This document shows positions 1 through 6,030 of a stretch of DNA of 7,180 bases, piece by piece (position 1 is the first letter of the stretch; the number at the start of each line of letters is the position of its first letter). The notes under the pieces were generated by a model, which worked only from the letters and a program-made list of their open reading frames with translations, was not told the origin of the DNA and ran no database searches. Both the position numbers and the translations under genes were made by a program. The stretch lies in contig OMQS01000041.1 of the NCBI GenBank assembly GCA_900313295.1, forward strand, positions 1-7,180, read 5' to 3'. This stretch comes from an uncultured Eubacteriales bacterium (GTDB lineage Bacteria > Bacillota > Clostridia > Oscillospirales > Oscillospiraceae).

Positions 1-947
1 GCGTACTTCCTGCAGGCGGGCAGATCCTCGATCTCCTTCAGGCAGGACTGATAGGTCTCGCCGGCGGTCATGCGGCGGTCGATGGAGATGGCGCAGCTGT
101 CGGCCACGGCGCAGCGGGAGGGAGAGGTGTAGAAGATCTGGCTGGTGGTGCAGGTGCCGCGGCCCAGGAAACGGGCATCTTCCCAATGCTCGGGATTGAA
201 CTTGGGATCCAGCATCTTCACCAGGCCGTTGATCTCGGTGGAGCCGTCAGCGGGATTCTCGTTGAGGTCACGGACGTTCTCAATGACCTCGGCCATCTTG
301 TGAATAGCGTTGTCGCCGCGCTCGGGAGCGGAGCCGTGGCAGGACACGCCGTGCATATCCACGCGGATCTCCATGCGGCCGCGGTGACCGCGGTAGATAC
401 CGCCGTCGGTAGGCTCGGTGGAAATGACGAACTCGATCTGGTTGCGAGCGTCCTCGGGACCGTTGAAATACTCGTTCACGATGGACTGCCAGCACATGCC
501 GTCGCAGTCTTCCTCCTGCACGGAGCCGACTACCATCAGCTTGTAGCCCTCGGGGATCAGGTTCAGATCCTTCATGATCTTGACGCCGTAGGTGGCGGAA
601 GCCATGCCGCCCTCCTGGTCGCTGCCGCCGCGGCCGTAGATGATGTCCTCGGTCTCGTAGCCCTTGTAGGGGTCAGCTTCCCAGTTCTCGATGTTGCCGA
701 TGCCAACGGTGTCGATGTGGGAGTCGATGGCGATGATCTTGTCGCCGCTGCCCATCCAGCCGATGACGTTGCCCAGCTTGTCGAACTCGACCTTGTCGTA
801 GCCCAGGGACTTCATTTCCTCGGCGATGCGCTTGACAACGCCCTCCTCCTCGCAGGACTCAGAGGGAATGGCGATCATGTCCCGCAGGAACTTGACCATA
901 GCGGGCTTATAGCCCTCTGCGGCTTTTTTGATGGCTTCAAAATCCAT
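1..947 (-). CDS. ygeY: YgeY-family selenium metabolism-linked hydrolase (M20 peptidase family), 3' end cut by window
   Basis: The first 315 codons of a zinc-dependent M20-type amidohydrolase are visible; the C-terminus lies beyond the left edge. The protein starts [15 protein letters not shown]20 metal-site motifs are present: SHIDT (76-80, with H77 and D79), [10 protein letters not shown] (106-114, D110), QEED (144-147, likely general base E145 and ligand E146) and STEPTD (176-181, E178). RGHRGRMEI (186-194), [16 protein letters not shown] (200-215) and the [12 protein letters not shown] stretch (275-286) match my recall of E. coli YgeY closely. The family co-occurs with selenium-dependent molybdenum hydroxylases and purine-degradation genes; its exact substrate is not settled to my knowledge. 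The start at 947 has GGAGG six bases upstream. It is transcribed divergently from the regulator. Compared with E. coli YgeY there seems to be about 20 extra residues around 230-260. The identification is firm; the substrate is unknown. Confidence 0.93.
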   Translation of the reverse strand, partial: MDFEAIKKAAEGYKPAMVKFLRDMIAIPSESCEEEGVVKRIAEEMKSLGYDKVEFDKLGNVIGWMGSGDKIIAIDSHIDTVGIGNIENWEADPYKGYETEDIIYGRGGSDQEGGMASATYGVKIMKDLNLIPEGYKLMVVGSVQEEDCDGMCWQSIVNEYFNGPEDARNQIEFVISTEPTDGGIYRGHRGRMEIRVDMHGVSCHGSAPERGDNAIHKMAEVIENVRDLNENPADGSTEINGLVKMLDPKFNPEHWEDARFLGRGTCTTSQIFYTSPSRCAVADSCAISIDRRMTAGETYQSCLKEIEDLPACRKY

Positions 948-1025
948 AGTGAACCTCCATATTTTTAAAATAAAAAACAGTTTCATGCGGGCGGCTCGAG
1001 AGGTGTCGATTCCGCTCACAAACCT

Positions 1026-1053
1026 ATCATATCACATCTTACGCCGTTGTCAA
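1026..1053 (-). promoter_or_regulatory. Promoter for ygeY
   Basis: Read on the minus strand, TTGACA (1053-1048) is followed after 16 bases by TATGAT (1031-1026). The TG one base upstream of the -10 box makes it an extended -10. Transcription would start near 1018-1020, leaving a leader of about 70 bases before the ATG at 947. This is seen directly in sequence; activity is inferred. Confidence 0.75.
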
Positions 1054-1093
1054 ACAAAAATTTATGAAACCAAAATATTTTTTTGGAAAGGGA

Positions 1094-1121
1094 TTGATTT
1101 TTGCAAAAAATATGATATGAT
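1094..1121 (+). promoter_or_regulatory. Promoter for the PAS/HTH regulator and PLP gene cluster
   Basis: TTGATT (1094-1099) is followed after 16 bases by TATGAT (1116-1121) in an AT-rich stretch. Transcription would begin near 1128, about 65 bases before the regulator start. The -10 region shares the decamer GATATGATAG with the divergent ygeY promoter. Confidence 0.65.
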
Positions 1122-1154
1122 AGTAGCGGCTCGAAAAAGAGCGATTCATAATAA

Positions 1155-1178
1155 TGCGGCATGGCTCGCTGCGCCGCA
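1155..1178 (+). other. Small leader inverted repeat before the regulator gene
   Basis: TGCGGC (1155-1160) and GCCGCA (1173-1178) form a perfect 6-bp stem around a 12-base loop in the presumed leader. The loop contains the alternative ATG at 1161, and the stem ends just before the weak ribosome site. It could affect translation, but a stem this small may be chance. Confidence 0.3.
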
Positions 1179-1193
1179 GGGAAAGGCGGGGCT

Positions 1194-1829
1194 ATGGAGA
1201 CAAAACGCTTGGAAACGCTGAAGCAGATCGCCGACGGCATTGCCGCTCAGTTCGGCAGCAACTGTGAGGTGGTCATCCACGAGGTCAACAGCAGCCGGAT
1301 GGATCACTCCATTGTTTATATTGTAAACGGCCATGTGTCCGGCCGCAAGGTGGGCGACGGCGCCTCTCAGGTGGTGCTGGAGCAGATGCTCAATCACGAC
1401 GCCCAGCCGCGGGATCATTTGGGCTACCTGACCAAGACGCCGGAGGGCAAGATCCTCAAGTCCTCCTCGCTCTACATCCGCAACAGCAAGGGCGTGGTGG
1501 TGGCCATTCTCTCCATCAACTATGACGTGTCGGCCCTCACCATGATCCGCCAGACCATCGACGCCATGCTCTCCACCCACGATCAGGTGCAGGCGGAGCC
1601 GGAGCGGATCATCAACGTGAATAACGTGCTGGACGAGCTGGTGGAGCAGTCCGTGGCGCTGGTGGGCAAGCCCGTGGCGCTGATGAACAAGGACGACAAG
1701 ATCAAGGCCATCCGCTTCCTTAATGAGAGCGGCGCGTTCCTTGTGACCAAGTCTGGTGACAAAGTGGCAAAATACTTCGGTATTTCCAAATATACACTGT
1801 ATTCTTATATCGACGCAAACAAGAAGTAA
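1194..1829 (+). CDS. YheO-like PAS domain / helix-turn-helix transcriptional regulator
   Basis: A 211-residue cytoplasmic regulator. Residues 5-118 look like the YheO-type PAS domain, including CEVVIHEVN (24-32), a short VYIVNGHVSGRKVGDG segment (41-56) and the SSLYIRNSKGVVVAILSINYD run at 91-111. The C-terminal part (about 140-208) resembles the YheO HTH domain: NNVLDELVEQ (143-152) and a final VAKYFGISKYTLYSYI (191-206), with AKYFGIS/YTLYSY as the likely recognition helix pair. The E. coli YheO relative is about 240 residues, so the length is normal. I chose ATG 1194 over ATG 1161 because METKRLETLKQIADGIA aligns with the usual family start; an AAGG (1183-1186) lies seven bases upstream. 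It sits divergent to ygeY and 22 bases before the PLP enzyme gene, so it probably controls both, with the PAS domain sensing a small ligand. The ligand is unknown. Confidence 0.85.
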   Translation: METKRLETLKQIADGIAAQFGSNCEVVIHEVNSSRMDHSIVYIVNGHVSGRKVGDGASQVVLEQMLNHDAQPRDHLGYLTKTPEGKILKSSSLYIRNSKGVVVAILSINYDVSALTMIRQTIDAMLSTHDQVQAEPERIINVNNVLDELVEQSVALVGKPVALMNKDDKIKAIRFLNESGAFLVTKSGDKVAKYFGISKYTLYSYIDANKK

Positions 1830-1851
1830 AATTACAGGAGGAAAACAAAAC

Positions 1852-3333
1852 ATGGGTAAAATCGATCTGTCCATCAACAAGGCCGGTCTGGAGCACAATA
1901 TCCAGAAAGCCAAGGAAAACAACATCATCATCCCCACCATCGCTCAGATGCAGAACCCCGACCTGATCCCCGAAAAGATCAAGGCTAAGCTGTCCAAGAC
2001 CGGTCTGTGGGATGTGGATCCCGTGAACCTGTTCCGTATCTCCTGGCACAATGAGGCCAAGGAGCAGGGCGGTCTGTTCCAGGCTGTGCCCAACTATGTG
2101 GAGATCCCCAGCAAGCTCTCCGGCGTGCCCTGCCGCATCATTGCCATGTCCGGCAAGTGGTTCCCCACCGGCTGCCACAAGGTGGGCGCCTCCTTCGGGT
2201 GCCTTGCTCCCCGTCTGGTGACCGGCCAGTTCGACGCTACCTATCATCACGCTGTTTGGCCCTCCACCGGTAACTACTGCCGCGGCGGCGCCTTCAACTC
2301 CAAGCTGCTGGCCTGCGAGTCCGTGGCCATCCTGCCCCAGGACATGTCCAAGGAGCGCTTTGACTGGCTGAAATCCATCGCTGGCCAGATCATCGCCACC
2401 CCCGGCTGCGAGTCCAACGTCAAGGAGATCTTCGACAAGACCTGGGAGCTGAAGAAGGATCCCACCATGATGATCTTCAACCAGTTCGCCGAGATGGGCA
2501 ACCCCCTGTGGCACTACAACGTCACCGGTTATGCTCTGGCCGACCTGTTTGAGGCCGTGAAGAAGCCCGGCCAGAACTTTGCCGGCGCCTGCTTCACCTC
2601 CGGTTCCGCCGGCACCATGTCCGCCGGTGATCTGCTGAAGGAGCGCTATCCCCACCTGAAGCTGGCCGTGGGCGAGGCTCTGCAGTGCCCCACCATCCTG
2701 AATAACGGCTTCGGCGGCCACCGCATCGAGGGTATCGGCGACAAGCACATCCCCTGGATCCACAACGTGAAGAACACCGACATGGCCATCGCCATTGACG
2801 ATGAGGACTCCCAGCGTCTGCTGCGCCTGTTCAACACCGAGGACGGCAAGGCTTACATGAAGAACGAGCTGGGCATGAGCGACGAGCAGGTGGAGAAGAT
2901 GAGCTGGCTGGGCATCTCCGGCATCGCCAATGTGCTGTGCTGCATCAAGATGGCCAAGTACTATGAGCTCACCGAGAACGATGTGGTCGCCACCGTCCTC
3001 ACCGACTCCGCTGCCATGTATGCCAGCCGGGTGGAGGAGCTGAACCAGATGCACGGCGCGTACAACGCCCACGAGGCCGCTATGGATCACGCTCTGCACA
3101 TGCTGGGTCTGAAGACTGACAACATGATGGAGATGGGCTATGCCGAGCGCAAGCGTGTCCACAACCTGAAGTATTACACTTGGGTGGAGCAGCAGGGCAT
3201 GACCGTGGAGGATCTGAACGCCCAGTGGTACGATACCAAGAACACTTGGGACGCCGTTCACGCCCAGGCCAAGGAGCTGGACGAGCTGATCTGCGAGTTC
3301 AACGAGGCCACCGGCCTGCTGAAGGATCTGTAA
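1852..3333 (+). CDS. Fold-type II pyridoxal-phosphate-dependent enzyme, function unassigned
   Basis: A 493-residue soluble enzyme of the cysteine synthase/threonine synthase fold group. The likely PLP lysine is K110 in TGCHKVGASFG (106-116). STGNYCRGG (138-146) resembles the asparagine loop that holds the cofactor ring. TSGSAGTMSAGD (249-260) resembles a glycine-rich phosphate-binding loop. It is longer than cysteine synthases (about 300) and than E. coli YgeX (about 400): it has an 80-residue N-terminal extension and a helical C-terminal part (about 365-493) rich in Glu, His and Met. It does not match my recall of YgeX diaminopropionate ammonia-lyase. Translation should be strong: an AGGAGG site lies before ATG 1852, and codons are dominated by a favoured set (CTG, AAG, GAG, AAC, CGT/CGC). 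It follows the regulator by 22 bases. The reaction is unknown; an elimination or substitution on an amino acid is the family expectation. Confidence 0.8.
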   Translation: MGKIDLSINKAGLEHNIQKAKENNIIIPTIAQMQNPDLIPEKIKAKLSKTGLWDVDPVNLFRISWHNEAKEQGGLFQAVPNYVEIPSKLSGVPCRIIAMSGKWFPTGCHKVGASFGCLAPRLVTGQFDATYHHAVWPSTGNYCRGGAFNSKLLACESVAILPQDMSKERFDWLKSIAGQIIATPGCESNVKEIFDKTWELKKDPTMMIFNQFAEMGNPLWHYNVTGYALADLFEAVKKPGQNFAGACFTSGSAGTMSAGDLLKERYPHLKLAVGEALQCPTILNNGFGGHRIEGIGDKHIPWIHNVKNTDMAIAIDDEDSQRLLRLFNTEDGKAYMKNELGMSDEQVEKMSWLGISGIANVLCCIKMAKYYELTENDVVATVLTDSAAMYASRVEELNQMHGAYNAHEAAMDHALHMLGLKTDNMMEMGYAERKRVHNLKYYTWVEQQGMTVEDLNAQWYDTKNTWDAVHAQAKELDELICEFNEATGLLKDL

Positions 3334-3360
3334 TCTGTAAGATAATCCCCAAAATTCGCC

Positions 3361-3390
3361 GCAGGGGCGGGACAGCCGTCCCGCCCCTGC
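3361..3390. repeat. REP-like GC-rich palindrome upstream of the transposase gene
   Basis: A perfect 13-bp inverted repeat, GCAGGGGCGGGAC (3361-3373) and GTCCCGCCCCTGC (3378-3390), with loop AGCC. It begins 27 bases after the PLP enzyme stop and is followed by GATTTTATTG, so it could act as a weak terminator or an mRNA-stabilising 3' hairpin. Its GGGGCGGG core matches the two palindromes inside the transposase gene, which suggests it is part of the same REP family. Confidence 0.75.
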
Positions 3391-3416
3391 GATTTTATTG
3401 TCGGGAGATGGGGAAA

Positions 3417-3899
3417 ATGGAGCGTACGGCAAAAAGAAAAAGATGCCGGCTGCCCATGTATGATTATAGCGAAAACGGCGCGTATTTTGTTACGATTTGT
3501 ACCGATAAAAAGCGGAAATGTCTCTCTGATGTGAGTAGGGGCGGGGTTCTATCCCGCCCGTTCGGAAAGGTCGTGGAGAACGAATTGCTTGCGCTGTCGG
3601 AACGCTATGAAGTGGTTATCGACAAATATATCATTATGCCAAACCACATACACATCCTGCTGACTGTGCAGCGGGCGGGGCAGAGCCCCGCCCCTACGCA
3701 TAATTTGAGTGGCGTGATCGGGGCATTCAAATCCAGAACGACGAAGGCAATCAATCAGATGATGAACACACCAGGCCGGAAGCTCTGGCAACGCTCCTAT
3801 TTCGACCATGTTATTCGCAACGAGGCGGATTATCTCCGCATCTGGCAATACATTGACGACAATCCCGCTCACTGGGCGGAGGATGAATACTACATTTAA
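3417..3899 (+). CDS. REP-associated tyrosine transposase (RAYT, IS200-like Y1 family)
   Basis: A 160-residue HUH-type single-strand transposase of the domesticated RAYT group, which acts on REP palindromes. Evidence: basic N-terminus (MERTAKRKRCRL), strand GAYFVTICT (21-29), the metal-binding HxH motif in IIMPNHIHILL (72-82, H77 and H79), and the typical C-terminal block WQRSYFDHVIRNEADYLRIW (124-143) with QYIDDNPAHW (144-153). The catalytic tyrosine is probably one of Y128, Y139 or Y145; I cannot assign it. ATG 3417 is preferred, with GGGAG about nine bases upstream; ATG 3408 is in frame but abuts that site. Apart from the palindromes, the gene is more AT-rich than its neighbours, consistent with transfer. 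It lies between two PLP enzyme genes in the same direction and ends 17 bases before the second. No terminal inverted repeats of a classical IS were seen. The reading frame is intact. Confidence 0.9.
   Translation: MERTAKRKRCRLPMYDYSENGAYFVTICTDKKRKCLSDVSRGGVLSRPFGKVVENELLALSERYEVVIDKYIIMPNHIHILLTVQRAGQSPAPTHNLSGVIGAFKSRTTKAINQMMNTPGRKLWQRSYFDHVIRNEADYLRIWQYIDDNPAHWAEDEYYI
3535..3562 (+). repeat. REP-like palindrome inside the transposase gene, copy A
   Basis: GTAGGGGCGGGG (3535-3546) with CCCGCCCG (3553-3560) forms a 7-bp GC stem (3539-3545 with 3553-3559). The copy is in frame and encodes about residues 40-49 of the transposase (SRGGVLSRPF), in the loop after the first beta strand. It matches the reverse complement of copy B (3670-3697) at 24 of 28 positions. 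Confidence 0.8.
3670..3697 (-). repeat. REP-like palindrome inside the transposase gene, copy B (inverted)
   Basis: GGGCGGGGC (3673-3681) and GCCCCGCCC (3685-3693) form a perfect 9-bp stem with loop AGA. On the minus strand it starts GTAGGGGCGGGG, the same as copy A. Read forward it encodes about residues 85-95 (QRAGQSPAPT), directly after the HxH strand. Copies A and B thus form a head-to-head inverted pair as in BIMEs. Confidence 0.8.
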
Positions 3900-3916
3900 T
3901 TGAGGGAGAACACAAC

Positions 3917-5158
3917 ATGAAAAACGTAAAATACGGCAAGTGTGTCCGCTGCGGCAAAACGTACGAGGCCACTCCGGATCTGACCAACTGCTCCTGCGGC
4001 GGCATTCTGGACATCGTTTACGACTACGACTACATCAAGACCGTCCTCACCAAGGAAAAGCTGGCCAAGCGCGAGAATCGCTCCATGTGGCGCTACCGCG
4101 AGCTGCTGCCCGTGGAGGAGACCACCCCCGACACCCCCCTCCGTGTGGGCTGGAGTCCCCTGTATGAGGAGCCGAAGCTGGCCGAGATGCTGGGCATCAA
4201 GCGCCTTTGGGTGAAGGACGACGGCCAGAATCCCACCGCCTCCCTGAAAGACCGCGCCAGCGCCATGGCTGTGGCCAAGGCTTATGAGGCCGGCGCCAAG
4301 ACCATCGCCTGCTCCTCCACCGGCAACGCCGCCTCCTCTCTGGCGGGCAACGCCGCTGCCGCCGGCTTCAAGACCTATATTTTCGTCCCCGAGCGTGCCC
4401 CCAAGGGCAAGGTAGCCCAGCTCATGATTTTCGGCGCCAATGTCATCTCCGTGAAGGGCAACTACGAGGAGACCTTCAAGATGTCCGCCGAGGCCATCGA
4501 GAAGTATGGCTGGTACAACCGCAACGCCGCCATCAACCCCTACCTCTCCGAGGGCAAAAAGACCGTGGCTCTGGAGATCGCCGAGCAGCTCAACTGGGAG
4601 ATGCCCGACTATCTGGCCATCTCCGTGGGCGACGGCTGCACCATCGCCGGCGTGTGGAAGGGCTTCAAGGACCTGTATGCCATCGGCTTCATCGACAAGC
4701 TGCCCCGCCTCATCTCCGCCCAGTCCTACGGCTGCTACCCCATCAACCGCGCCATCCAGGAGAATAAGGATTGGGAGCCTATGGAGGAGAACACCATTGC
4801 CGACTCCATCTCCGTGGGCGTGCCCCGCAACGCCGATAAGGCGCTGGCCGCCATTCGCGAGTCCAATGGTATCGCCGTCTGCGTCACCGACGAAGAAATT
4901 TTGGCCGCTCAGCGCCTGCTGGGTCGCACCTGCGGCGTATTCGGTGAGCCTGCGGGCGTCACCGGCGCTGCGGCGCTGAAAAAGGCCTGCGAGGAGGGTC
5001 TTATCGAGAAGGATGCCACCGTGGTGTCCGTCGTCACCGGCAACGGCCTGAAGGACGTGGCCAACGCCATCAAGTCTGCCGGTGAGCCTCTGCACATTGA
5101 GCCGGATCTGGATCTCATGGTCAAGGGCTTTGCCGAGCGCGGCGTGACCGTGGAGTAA
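3917..5158 (+). CDS. thrC: Threonine synthase-like PLP enzyme with N-terminal zinc ribbon
   Basis: A 413-residue fold-type II PLP enzyme that would convert O-phosphohomoserine to threonine if orthologous to ThrC. The N-terminus has a small zinc-ribbon pattern (C9-x2-C12 and C25-x-C27) seen in many threonine synthases. The PLP lysine is K111 in NPTASLKDRAS (105-115); SSTGNAASSLAG (133-144) is the ring-binding loop; SVGDGCTIAG (236-245) is the phosphate-binding loop; TGNGLKD (374-380) corresponds to the TGHGLKD motif near the cofactor nitrogen. NPTASLKDRAS differs from the textbook NPTGSFKDRG, so a paralogue with another substrate is possible. GGGAGA lies before ATG 3917. It follows the transposase by 17 bases and appears to be the last gene of the cluster. 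Length is normal for the family. The family is secure; the gene symbol is tentative because no other threonine-pathway gene is nearby. Confidence 0.75.
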   Translation: MKNVKYGKCVRCGKTYEATPDLTNCSCGGILDIVYDYDYIKTVLTKEKLAKRENRSMWRYRELLPVEETTPDTPLRVGWSPLYEEPKLAEMLGIKRLWVKDDGQNPTASLKDRASAMAVAKAYEAGAKTIACSSTGNAASSLAGNAAAAGFKTYIFVPERAPKGKVAQLMIFGANVISVKGNYEETFKMSAEAIEKYGWYNRNAAINPYLSEGKKTVALEIAEQLNWEMPDYLAISVGDGCTIAGVWKGFKDLYAIGFIDKLPRLISAQSYGCYPINRAIQENKDWEPMEENTIADSISVGVPRNADKALAAIRESNGIAVCVTDEEILAAQRLLGRTCGVFGEPAGVTGAAALKKACEEGLIEKDATVVSVVTGNGLKDVANAIKSAGEPLHIEPDLDLMVKGFAERGVTVE

Positions 5159-5175
5159 TAAAAGTCAAATAAAAA

Positions 5176-5208
5176 ATGAGCCTGTCTTCGGATAGGCTCA
5201 TTTTTTTT
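5176..5208. terminator. Intrinsic terminator after thrC-like gene, probably bidirectional
   Basis: ATGAGCCTGTC (5176-5186) pairs with GATAGGCTCAT (5191-5201), including one G-U pair, around a UUCG tetraloop; a run of eight T follows (5201-5208). The A-rich stretch at 5167-5176 supplies the T-run for the opposite strand, so the hairpin can also end yqeC transcription, whose stop is at 5233. Confidence 0.93.
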
Positions 5209-5232
5209 ATATATCAGAATTTTCGTATTCGC

Positions 5233-5904
5233 TCAAAGCGCATGATAAATCCTCTCCCATTGGCTTCCGGCTACCACCCGCCAGCCCTGTTTTTTGAGCA
5301 GGGAAGCCATGATTTCAGCATCCTGTAAAGCTAAATCACTTTCCGCTTGATTCAGAAAAAACGTGTCCGCCAGATGCTCCGCAAGAAGCCCCTTGGCCGC
5401 CAGCTCCGCCGTCACCTCGTCCTCCGGACGGCACCCTGTGAGGCGGCAAAAGATCTCCGGCCGATGCACCGTTTCCTGCACGGCACCGTGCAGACCCGAC
5501 AGTCCCACCACGCACACCACCTGCCGAGAGCAGGGGGGGATCACCGGCTCGTGGCCGGCGTGGGCTTTCAGCGGCAGGCGGCGGGAGCCGTCGGCTTCCA
5601 CCAGAACGTAGTCCGCCAGTTCCGCCAGCTGCTCATAGGGCAGGCCGCAGTCCACCAGCTTTCCCTCAGGGGAGCAGCGGGCGGCGCACACCACCCGATG
5701 CTCCGCAAAAGCGCGTCGCAGATCGTCCGCCGTGGGGTCGGTCAGCAGGGGCAGGTCGTCGTAGGCCAAAAAATGGGTGCTGGTGCACAGCAGCACCCGC
5801 CCCGACAGCTCACCCGCCAGCGTGTGCAGCAGGGTGGATTTTCCACCGCTTCCGATAACGGCAGTGACGCCTTTTTGTATATTTAAAATAGGATAAAGCA
5901 CCAT
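5233..5904 (-). CDS. yqeC: Selenium cofactor biosynthesis protein YqeC (selenium-dependent hydroxylase accessory)
   Basis: A 223-residue P-loop protein. The Walker A motif is GSGGKST (18-24); LVEADGSRRLPLKAH (101-115) is the family signature; VCVVGLSGLHG (130-140) and FFLNQAES (182-189) follow, the latter in the place of an NKxD-like base-recognition motif. The YqeC family occurs with selenium-dependent molybdenum hydroxylases and orphan SelD; a role in making or inserting the labile selenium cofactor is the accepted inference, without a defined reaction that I know of. The start at 5904 is supported by GGAGGG seven bases upstream and by a promoter further upstream. The gene is divergent from yqeB, its usual partner, and convergent with the thrC-like gene, sharing the terminator. 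Length is in the family's range. No defect is visible. Confidence 0.9.
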   Translation of the reverse strand: MVLYPILNIQKGVTAVIGSGGKSTLLHTLAGELSGRVLLCTSTHFLAYDDLPLLTDPTADDLRRAFAEHRVVCAARCSPEGKLVDCGLPYEQLAELADYVLVEADGSRRLPLKAHAGHEPVIPPCSRQVVCVVGLSGLHGAVQETVHRPEIFCRLTGCRPEDEVTAELAAKGLLAEHLADTFFLNQAESDLALQDAEIMASLLKKQGWRVVAGSQWERIYHAL

Positions 5905-5926
5905 GTCCGACCCTCCTTTTTTCCAT

Positions 5927-5955
5927 AGTATAGCCTAAAAATCGGCCTATGTCTA
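5927..5955 (-). promoter_or_regulatory. Promoter for yqeC
   Basis: On the minus strand TAGACA (5955-5950) and TATACT (5932-5927) are separated by 17 bases, one mismatch from consensus in each box. Transcription would start near 5920, just before the ribosome site of yqeC. Confidence 0.75.
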
Positions 5956-5958
5956 CAG

Positions 5959-5987
5959 TTGACAGAAAGCGGCAAAAAAGATAAAAT
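5959..5987 (+). promoter_or_regulatory. Promoter for yqeB
   Basis: A perfect TTGACA (5959-5964) is followed after 17 bases by TAAAAT (5982-5987). Transcription would start near 5994, giving a leader of about 37 bases. Its -35 box lies three bases from that of the yqeC promoter on the other strand. Confidence 0.8.
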
Positions 5988-5999
5988 GTGCATAGCATT

Positions 6000-6015
6000 A
6001 TTCTCGCCGGAGAAT
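6000..6015 (+). other. Leader hairpin directly before the yqeB ribosome site
   Basis: ATTCTC (6000-6005) and GAGAAT (6010-6015) form a perfect 6-bp stem with loop GCCG. It begins a few bases after the predicted transcript start and ends one base before the AGGAGGGG site (6017-6024). It may stabilise the 5' end or keep the ribosome site open; function is not shown. Confidence 0.4.
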
Positions 6016-6030
6016 CAGGAGGGGTATCTA

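Noticed and set aside
186..968. Plus-strand open frame opposite ygeY
   Set aside because: Repetitive Ala/Val/Leu/His composition typical of an antisense frame; the minus-strand product has the complete M20 metal-site motifs.
1852..3333. Assignment as YgeX (diaminopropionate ammonia-lyase)
   Set aside because: Context would suit it, but the N-terminal region, lysine motif and length do not match my recall of YgeX.
3361..3390. Calling the palindrome after the PLP gene a plain intrinsic terminator
   Set aside because: The following tract is GATTTTATTG, a poor T-run, and the same core recurs twice in the transposase gene, so a REP element explains it better; weak terminator activity is not excluded.
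1720..3432. A long minus-strand open frame (about 570 codons) opposite the PLP enzyme gene
   Set aside because: It is low-complexity, rich in Leu, Gly, Val and His, as expected for the antisense of a GC-rich gene with strong codon bias. It has no domain motifs, and the plus-strand gene has clear PLP motifs and a ribosome site.
3535..3697. CRISPR-like repeats
   Set aside because: Only two copies, in inverted orientation, each internally palindromic and within a coding frame; no regular spacers.
3896..5095. Minus-strand open frame opposite the thrC-like gene
   Set aside because: Gly/Leu/His-rich antisense composition with no family motifs.
5233..5235. Possible selenocysteine read-through of the yqeC TGA
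   Set aside because: The selenium context prompted the check, but downstream codons run straight into the AT-rich terminator, and the protein already has normal family length.
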